Source: Alisma plantago-aquatica
Lineage: Eukaryota > Streptophyta > Magnoliopsida > Alismatales > Alismataceae
Direction: 5' to 3'
Length of the DNA: 64,000 bases
Assembly: GCA_963693085.1 (NCBI GenBank)
Contig: OY856414.1
Location: 263,156,001 to 263,220,000, forward strand
In this document: positions 57,114-64,000 of the stretch, piece by piece
Layout of the letters: each line of letters starts with the position of its first letter
Position numbering within the stretch: position 1 is the stretch's first letter
Notes under the pieces: model-generated
The model's input: the letters and a program-made list of their open reading frames with translations, nothing else
Databases searched by the model: none
Told to the model about the DNA's origin: nothing
Position numbers and translations under genes: made by a program

Positions 57114-57406
57114 AGGCAAATGGATGTCAAGGATCCTCCATCCACCTTCCTAGTATCAACATTTTATAAGAACATGCCATCTCCTACCACAAGAGATGGG
57201 CGAAGGAAATTGAGTGTGCTGGCTCCTTTCCTCATGGGGGTTTTCAAGGGCTTGTACATGGAGACAAATATGGATCCTATGTTGGGATGGTCTCTTGGTG
57301 AAGGTCATTTGGGTCATATGACCATCTCTCAGATGATCTTGATGATCACTGATGCTTTTGGGCTGCACTTGATAGAAGACCCACCAATTTTTCTTCTTGG
57401 TTCAAG
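57114..57406 (+). other. Exon-like open frame, unknown protein
   Basis: The open frame is bounded by CTGTGAATGCAG (acceptor-like, ends 57113) and TTCAAG/GTAAAT (donor-like at 57406/57407). The translation looks protein-like, not random: STFYKNMPSPTTRDGRRKLS, LAPFLMGVFKGLYMETNMDP, MLGWSLGEGHLGHMTISQM, DAFGLHLIEDPPIFLLGSR. It has Gly/Pro/Leu content unlike the AT-rich flanks, and local GC is higher than the surroundings. I do not recognise the family. It could be an internal exon of a host gene, a gene fragment, or part of an unknown element. No neighbouring exon is evident within 2 kb. Confidence 0.4.
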
Positions 57407-57410
57407 GTAA

Positions 57411-58225
57411 ATACACATTAATTCAAGATAATAAATTTAGTATGTAAAATATGTAACATATATTGGAGTGATCTGATGATGACAAGTTTTATATAAATTA
57501 TGATGATGAGAATGAGAACTTCACCCATCTTGACTTATATTTGGAGTTTCAAGATTGTTGAAGGTTGATGTTCATATGATAAGATTGGTTTCCTGTTTAG
57601 GCTTGAGTAATATTTGATGATATAATATGAAGGTGATTTAACCAAAATGAACTACTTAACCATGTAGGTATTTACTATATGGTTAATAACCCCAATCCAA
57701 GTACTTCTGAAATGTTAATAAGAAATACAACTAATATTCAAGAAATCCTAGATTATGATAAAAACCCTAATTTGACTATGGAACTAATACAAAACAAACC
57801 TGGGTTAAGGGTTTGGGTTAGGATGACCCTAATACTTGATGAGATTAATTAAGTCACAACAAAATTGTGCATTTAAACCTAATATATGTTTGTGAAGTAT
57901 CAAATTTGACTAGGGTTGACTAAGTCAAGAGACTCCCATATTTATAGGAACTTTGAATTGAGGTGTGTGGTAGTACATCTCTTGATATATGCTTGGGGGG
58001 GCTCTTGTATCAAGTGCATGTTATATTATTCCCTTGATAAGATGATTTAAATTTCAAATACATAATAGTTCTTGGCATATGATAGTGATGATTACTTGAT
58101 GTATATCTTCTCTTTATAGTCTAAACATGGTACTATAACGTATTTTTTTATGATTTGGGAATTGTAAATATAATCAAAGATCTTTATAATATTGTGCTTG
58201 TGGTGTAACACATGGAGGTGGAAAG
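57411..58225. other. Intergenic DNA without recognisable gene
   Basis: AT-rich, with AAACCCTA-like motifs near 57760-57840. No domain on either strand. Confidence 0.5.
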
Positions 58226-61200
58226 TGTGACAACATGTCATTCTAAACAAGATTACTCAAAAACCCAAAACATGATTGGTCACTAATTAACCATATAGCC
58301 AAAAAGAAAGATAATTAAAACCGAACAAACATCATAAACATGTCTAGCAACATTTACATTAAGGACCATAAACCTACACCAGAGCATATACCATATCAGG
58401 TATTTACAAATATGTCATGTGGTCTCATCCACAATATGTATACAAAATAGATCATTACACATATATACATGTCATATACATCACCAGAGTACTTCCAAAA
58501 ACTCAAGTTGATATACCCATCGTCTACAAAACATCCCATGCCTGGAACTAAGAGTACAAGGATGACTTTAGGACACTCTAACTACTAACCAACTTCCTGC
58601 TCCTACTGCTATTTAGGCTGCTCTTCATCACCAATAAGAAACATGATGACGTCATTGACGACCACCTCAAGAGATGTGGTGACCCATGAGGTGAGACCCA
58701 TATCCCAGAGAGATATATAACTCTCAATAATGGTTATCGATTATAGCAGGTTATTTAATAAGCAAGTTAAGAAGACTAAGTAGATTAAATAGAAAGTATA
58801 ACAACAAAGTTGGTTAACATGATATGTAAGGGAGTAGATAATACTATCATTTCTAACACTTAATTCCTCTTTCTACAAATGTAACAACTAAACATTATAA
58901 AATCAAGGCAAGGGTTATCAACCAATGTGAATGACGTTTAACCCTAAGCAGGTAAACTACACGGTTGGATTACGTCTTTTATTAAGCCTCGGGGAGTTTG
59001 AGGTATACCACTCAAGATCCAACTAACCACTACTAATTCAAAATCATTTTTGTACAAGATCTAGGAGAGTCCAAATCCTAAGATCTCATCCGCCCTTAGT
59101 TAGTACGAGTCTGGCGCAGCAACATATAAGTCAAGCTATAAAATAGCCTAGTCCACCCTTGGTATATAGGTCATGACACTAGTAACTAGGGAATACGAAC
59201 CCTAACATCTGAGGTACAACCATAGTTGTCCTCAAGAACATCAGATATATATAAGTATCCAAGATATGACTACAATCGTTTTCATGTCAAGGTATGACTG
59301 CAGCCATCCTTAAAATAACATGCATATACTCAATAGTATATGACTCTGAGCTTTCATTAGGGGAATACTCGTTTCACCAACCAGTAAGTACTGAAACTAG
59401 AATGAATCTATGGCATAGGGAACTACATGATTAGGGTTTCACTTGATTAGTTAATGTCAATTGGGTATCTTTTGACTGCATCAATCAAGTTATGTACAAA
59501 TCCTACAAGATTACTACAAAAACATGGGTATATTGCAACTTCATAAGATATAAAACGTATAAGATACATTCCTTATTACATCATCACAGGATACCAATCC
59601 TTGTCACATAGTGAAGAGTGTTACACCTCCATTAGGGTCAAAACATGCTCAAGGTCGATAGGACCATCACATCATTCCCTGCAAGAACATCATTACCTTT
59701 CCATGCCTCATCAAAGGCTCAACAAACCATCATAATACTAGTGAGACACATGTTTGGCATAACATTGTATTAAGGAGCTTATGATGTTCATATAGTAACA
59801 TATTAGGGTTTTAACAACCTTAAGAGAGTGTTCCTTCGTCATACTAATCATACATGGAAGTTAAGTATGATTAAGCACCATCTCTATATGCATTAGGGTT
59901 AGGTTTAACAAGATAGCACTCAAGAAATAGCCCTAGCACTTAGCATCCCCATCGGATCATGGAAACATAAGGTCAAACATCACCACTGGATTTGGAACAT
60001 CAAACCCAAACCATTGAATCATGAACTTCACCCAAAACCATCGGATGTTGGATAGGTAAAACTTTTAGATGCAATACAAGTAAAACCTCAAACTATTCAT
60101 ATAGGAAAACCATCAAGTTATAACCTATAAGAATCATCAAAGATGATCTAGTTAGGCCATCAGTTTTAGACATAAGATCCACCATTAGATGTGGAATCTA
60201 GTAAACCCATGGGTTGTGAGCAATCAGTTAAAGATCTAGATAAACCATCGACCTAAGAGTTAGAAAAGACATCGAGTGTGTAACCAAAAAAGCCATCGGT
60301 TGATGACCCACTGAGACCATCGAGTGTGGACTCAATGGAACCATTGAGTGTGGCCAATAATAGGTGTAAAACAAACCTCAAACACCAAGTAAAACCATCG
60401 ATTGTGAGAGAGAGGAAAAACCATCGACTTGCACCACATGAGGGAGCACTAAAACTGTCATTTCTCAAGCATGAGAAGGTCTAAAACAAAAGTTAAGTAT
60501 AAGCCATTTGTTATTACACACAAGAGAATCTAAAATAGTAAATAAGTACCCTTCCATTAGTTGGGACCAAATCTAACCAATCGGATCACGAACAAGGTAG
60601 ATATCAGTCCAAAACACTAAGGGAAAACCATCGTTTCTCACCTCAAAGAAAACCCTAGGTTCAAGGAACAAAATCATCAACTTCCACAAACAAGCAAGGT
60701 CTAGAGCATCCATATCCAAGGAAGAGACGTGCACATAGCTAAGGAGAGCATCTAGGAAGGTTGTCTACTCAAGAACTACCATCTACTCACAAACCCTAGG
60801 CAAATATGTAACCTTTCTACTTAGAACTATGTTTTTAAGCTAGATCTAGCACAGGAAAGATAGGAGTAACCAATAAATGAGGAGAAAGTTATGTAACTTG
60901 CCTTAAAGAATATGAAGCAAGTCCAATCAAAAAGGTAGCTTGAAGTAGAGAAAAGAAAACCCTATCTTGAGAACTCCTCTCAGCCAAGATATCTCCTTCT
61001 CCAAAAGCAAGCAAACCCTACATCAAGGAAGCAAGAAGGAGGTGTTCTTTAAGCTCTAGCTGAATCTACACAATGGATCTGTCTAAGAACAAGAGAGAGG
61101 GAGGTAGGACAGTAAGAAAAATGAAGGAAAGGAGAGAGAGCTTACTTTCTTAGGTCAAGAACATGCTAAGGAAGCTCCTCTATCTTGAAGAGAGGGTAGG

Positions 61201-61333
61201 TCAAAACCCTAGGTGCACATGCAAGCAAGATCGGCCAAGCTTTTTCTTCCTTGGCTCCTTCTTCTCCACCAATCAAGGGGGACGAGATCCAAGCAGCAAG
61301 GAAGAAGGGAGGGTGAGATAGGTATGTAAAGAG
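58226..61333 (-). repeat. Tekay-like LTR, distal part (minus strand; left end approximate)
   Basis: The left edge is placed at TGTGACAACATG, the reverse complement of a ...TTGTCACA LTR end. It is continuous with 62810-63570 across the solo LTR, because both parts share a distinctive run of ACCATCG-type repeats and because the target duplication AAGAG brackets the insertion. The minus-strand CT-rich leader at 60950-61300 resembles that of the LTR at 1882-4686. Total LTR length would be about 3.9 kb. Confidence 0.55.
59940..60640. repeat. ACCATCG-rich degenerate repeat inside Tekay-like LTR
   Basis: About fourteen units of the form AAACCATCGAGTGTG occur at irregular 20-60 base spacing. The run resumes on the other side of the solo LTR (about 62920-63200). 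Confidence 0.7.
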
Positions 61334-61666
61334 TGTTAACTTGAGAGTTATACATTAGCCATATTTTGATAATGACTTAACCATTCCATTCCTATATATC
61401 TAATATGTTTGTTCAAGATTGATTTCAGGCTTTAGGTACATGAAAATGATCAAATTACACAAGCCCTATCTTGTCCAAGTACAAGTCAAAAGCAATGCAG
61501 GTGCGCATTTTGGGAAATCACTTCAAATAACCTTAGATGATTTTTGTAATCACTTGTGTTGATGATATGACTTGCAAATAAGATGAGAAAAAAATCAAAG
61601 ACATGTAATCCCAACGTTTGATTACTCATATGTCAATTTAGAAAATTTGTCACTGGCTATTTATCA

Positions 61667-61872
61667 GTCAAGTTGGAAACTTGACCAATCCAGTGATGGA
61701 TTTTTTGGAGAGACCAGTCAATCGAGTTGCACACTTACATAACTAGATCGATCGATCAACTAAGTAAAACTGACTTTGACTCATCGGTCGAATTTCCCAA
61801 GACAAACTCGACTGACATTTTGAAATTTGGCTTTGTCACATAGTGGATCGGTCGAGTTGTCTTTATTGAAAC
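61667..61872. promoter_or_regulatory. Hairpin motifs in solo LTR U3
   Basis: GTCAAGTT pairs with AACTTGAC across a 3-base loop (61669-61687). TCGGTCGAATTT pairs imperfectly with AAACTCGACTGA at 61785-61817. GTCGAGTT pairs with AACTCGAC at 61853-61877. They lie 140-350 bases before the TATA box, as in the SIRE-like LTR, but with changed stem sequence. Confidence 0.65.
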
Positions 61873-62018
61873 TCGACTGAATGCATTGTATAGATAATGC
61901 AGAAAAAGTGATTATAACTATTGGTGAGTTGTTTTGAGCAAGAATAGATCTTTTGTAACTTGAAAAATGGCTATATTTCACCCTTAAGTGATCCCACACT
62001 CAAGTGAACACCCCCAGC

Positions 62019-62026
62019 TATAAATA
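62019..62026 (+). promoter_or_regulatory. TATA box of solo LTR
   Basis: AGCTATAAATAGGACC context, the same form as in the LTR at 41031. Confidence 0.7.
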
Positions 62027-62809
62027 GGACCCCTTGGAGTTCATTACAAATTTGCTCATTCTTGCTATTCTATGTCCTTGCTATAGTTGAGTGTGTTGCA
62101 ACTCCTTGAGCCCCTTTCTCTCTCTCATTTACAAAGAATTTCATGATTATGAGTGAGTTAGTACAGTTCTAAGAGAGCTACCTTCATGTTCTTATAAATC
62201 TCTCATTTCATTCCATCTTCCCTACCCGCTTTCTTAAAGAAGAAAAGGTTGAATCAAGCTACTCTGAGTGAAGGTGAAGTTGTTGTTATTCTTATTTAAG
62301 GTTGAACAAGAGGTGAAGATCCTCTCCAGGTGAAGGAGAAGGACAAGGCCAAGATTCAAGAAGAGTGGGAAAATTCCTTCAAGGCCAAAGACTTGATGCA
62401 AGTGTGGGTAAGTCCTTGTTAAAGGATGAAGACATCTTGATCAAGTGGGTAGTCCTTGAGTAGGTGGAAGACTCTTGTATTGAATAGGTAAGTCCTTGGA
62501 TGTATGGTGGTATCCTTATATCTCTTATGAATGAATATAAGTATACACAGAATGCAAAGTCCTAGAGGTTGACCTCTCTAGGTAGTGTATTGACTCTCTC
62601 CTAGTTTAGAGAGTGGAACCACTCTAAACCACCTTCCCAAGTGCATGTTTCAATTTCTCTCATCCTTTCTATGCTTGCTTAGTTAGGACTTCAAATTGCT
62701 CTTAAGCTATTTGGTTTTGATTGATATAATTTGAAGGCATAAATTATCTTGTGAGAATTTTGAATCTCTATTCACCCATCCCCTCTAGATCCCTAGATCC
62801 AACAAAGAG

Positions 62810-63570
62810 CTCATTTTCATGGGAGGGGTAAGGTACATAAAGCTATGGGTGAGAGAGAAGAGAAGGTTAAGTTGTCTAGTCATGTTTGCCATGTGTCCAA
62901 GGTCAAGGACATCACGTCCATGAAAACCATCAGGTCCATCGGTAGTGGGAGTCAGGATAGCCATCAAATCATGACTACTAAGGTAGCCATCGACCTCCCA
63001 CAGAAGGGTGACCATCGGATCTTGATCAAGGGTGAAAACCCTAGCATCATCATCATTTTAGGACCCCATTTGTGAAACCAAAAATATAGACACCTTCAAG
63101 AGATAAAACTATCAACCTTTACACCTCAAGGGACCACCATAGGATCCCAAAACACAAGGAAGACCATCGTAACTCACCAAACCAAGAGAACCATCGAGTT
63201 TTAACACTCAAGGTAGCCCATTAATGAGATGAAACCCTAATCTCAACCCTAGGTATATGTCACCACCAAACCAAGGTGTAACAAGGTGCCACAAGGAAAA
63301 CCTAATTCAAGCATGATAAGAAAAAATGTGAGGCACAACAAGAATGTGACAAATTTCAAGACAAACCCTAGATGTGGGTAAATTGCATAAAAATTAAAAA
63401 GAAGCACAAAAATGCATAACTTGCTCAAACAGTGTCCAAACTGGACCAAATTTGAAACTTAGGCTTGAGACATGATATCAAAGTGTATATTAGAGTTCTA
63501 TTAAGGTTTTAAGCATTAAATTATGATAATAAAGCATGTTAAATCATAAATCAAGGTCATGGGTCTTACA
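62810..63570 (-). repeat. Tekay-like LTR, proximal part (LTR start, minus strand)
   Basis: Minus strand starts TGTAAGACCCATGACC at 63570. It carries the continuation of the ACCATCG repeat and runs to the target duplication of the solo LTR. It is the 3' LTR of the minus-strand element that continues past 64000. Confidence 0.7.
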
Positions 63571-63588
63571 ATCATAAATCCCTAACCA

Positions 63589-63608
63589 GGATTTTGCCCC
63601 CAAAATCC
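63589..63608 (-). other. Palindromic pre-LTR polypurine region
   Basis: The minus strand reads GGATTTTGGGGGCAAAATCC, 18 bases before the LTR. It has 8-base inverted arms around a G run. It begins at the last base of the polyprotein stop codon. A related palindrome precedes the polypurine tract of element 1. Confidence 0.7.
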
Positions 63609-64000
63609 TACACGAACAAAGACGGGTACTTCCTACGCATATCACCCTCTAACTCCCACATGGCCTCATCCACACCACAGTGATTCCACAATGCCTTCAC
63701 TAAGAATATATGCTTCTTCTTAAGATTCTTGACTCTCCTATCCAAGATCAACACACGACCCTCATAAGAAATGTCCTCCTCCAACTCAACCCCACTAGTT
63801 GTATCATTTGCTTTATAACTGAGTGGAACTTCCTCAACATGGAGACATGAAAGACATTGTGCAACCGGTGCAACTCTGGAAGTATCTCCAACTTGTATGC
63901 CACCTTCCCAAAATGTTCCATGACAGGATATGGTCCTATAAACCTTGGTGCCAACTTACCCTTCTTACCAAACCTCAACACACTTTTCCAAGGAGAAACC
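63608..64000 (-). pseudogene. Tekay-like integrase C-terminus and chromodomain, enters from right edge
   Basis: Minus strand: [37 protein letters not shown] (63981-63800) is the integrase C-terminal domain. After a frame change near 63760-63730 comes KKHIFLVKALWNHCGVDEAM then WELEGDMRRKYPSLFV and a TAG at 63608-63610, the chromodomain-like tail. This fixes the lineage as a chromovirus. The rest of pol lies outside the window. The frame change suggests a dead copy. Confidence 0.85.

Larger units (their letters stand above)
61334..62804 (+). repeat. Solo LTR of a SIRE-like copia element
   Basis: Starts TGTTAACTTGAG and ends AGATCCAACA, flanked by AAGAG on both sides (61329-61333 and 62805-62809), a perfect 5-bp target duplication. 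The layout matches the 1,408-bp SIRE-like LTR: TTTTGATAATGAC near the start, inverted-repeat motifs in U3, TATAAATA at 62019, and a TTCACCCATCCCCTCTAGA end. Sequence identity outside these landmarks is low, so it is a different family. No internal region is present, as expected after LTR-LTR recombination. Confidence 0.88.

Noticed and set aside
1..64000. tRNA or rRNA genes
   Set aside because: I saw no cloverleaf with A and B boxes and no rRNA sequence. The tRNA-like matches are short primer-binding sites.

Overview
This window reads as intergenic, retrotransposon-rich DNA from a flowering plant nuclear genome. The evidence is the set of plant-only LTR-retrotransposon lineages. I see three or four Tekay/Del-like Ty3/gypsy chromoviruses, with tRNA-iMet primer sites and chromodomain-like tails. 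There are two Athila-like Ty3/gypsy elements with a tRNA-Asp type primer site, retropepsin and ORF-1. There are also a SIRE/Maximus-like Ty1/copia element and older Ty1/copia fragments. Base composition is AT-rich. The style of the repeats would fit a monocot, but the species cannot be named from the sequence. No certain host gene is present; one exon-like open frame (57114-57406) and one duplicated exon-like segment (40437-40527 and 40990-48372) are the only candidates.

Layout. 1-1880: copia gag remnants on the minus strand. 1882-9310: a plus-strand Tekay-like gypsy element with a probable 5' LTR, primer site and a stop-ridden gag-pol, but no 3' LTR. 9750-12264: Athila copy A on the minus strand (ORF-1 remnant, palindromic spacer, integrase end). 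It is cut at 12264 by a minus-strand Tekay-like element ('element 2'). The LTR of element 2 is itself split by a complete but decayed plus-strand Tekay-like element ('element 1', 12749-22862, imperfect 5-bp target duplication). Element 2 continues at 22868-28018 and then turns into an inverted piece of its own internal region (28019-28757). 28757-37167: Athila copy B on the minus strand, with ORF-1 remnant, palindromic spacer, integrase, RNase H, reverse transcriptase, protease, gag, primer site and one LTR. It abuts a minus-strand copia gag-pol fragment (about 37175-39235) and its LTR.

39823-41030: simple repeats, a MITE-like element and an exon-like inverted repeat. 41031-48318: a very young, non-autonomous SIRE-like element. 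It has 1,408-bp LTRs that differ by one base as far as I can see, and a perfect 5-bp target duplication GGTTA. It carries two intact ORFs, a gag-derived double zinc-knuckle/coiled-coil protein and a 'putative plant transposon protein'. It has no protease, integrase, reverse transcriptase or RNase H. Its LTR U3 regions and the DNA just upstream of ORF2 both hold runs of short perfect hairpins built on GGTCGACC, each followed by a TATAAATA box.

48373-58225: AT-rich DNA with a TRIM-like mini LTR element, microsatellites and the exon-like frame at 57.1-57.4 kb. 58226-64000: the 3' end of a minus-strand Tekay-like chromovirus. Its large LTR is interrupted by a solo SIRE-like LTR (61334-62804, perfect TSD AAGAG).

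How the parts relate: the genes here are retrotransposon genes, most of them dead. Two catalytic YxDD boxes carry the same Asp-to-Asn change, of the kind expected from deamination of a methylated CpG. The SIRE-like element is the only one that looks recently mobile. Having no pol, it must borrow the enzymes of an autonomous relative.
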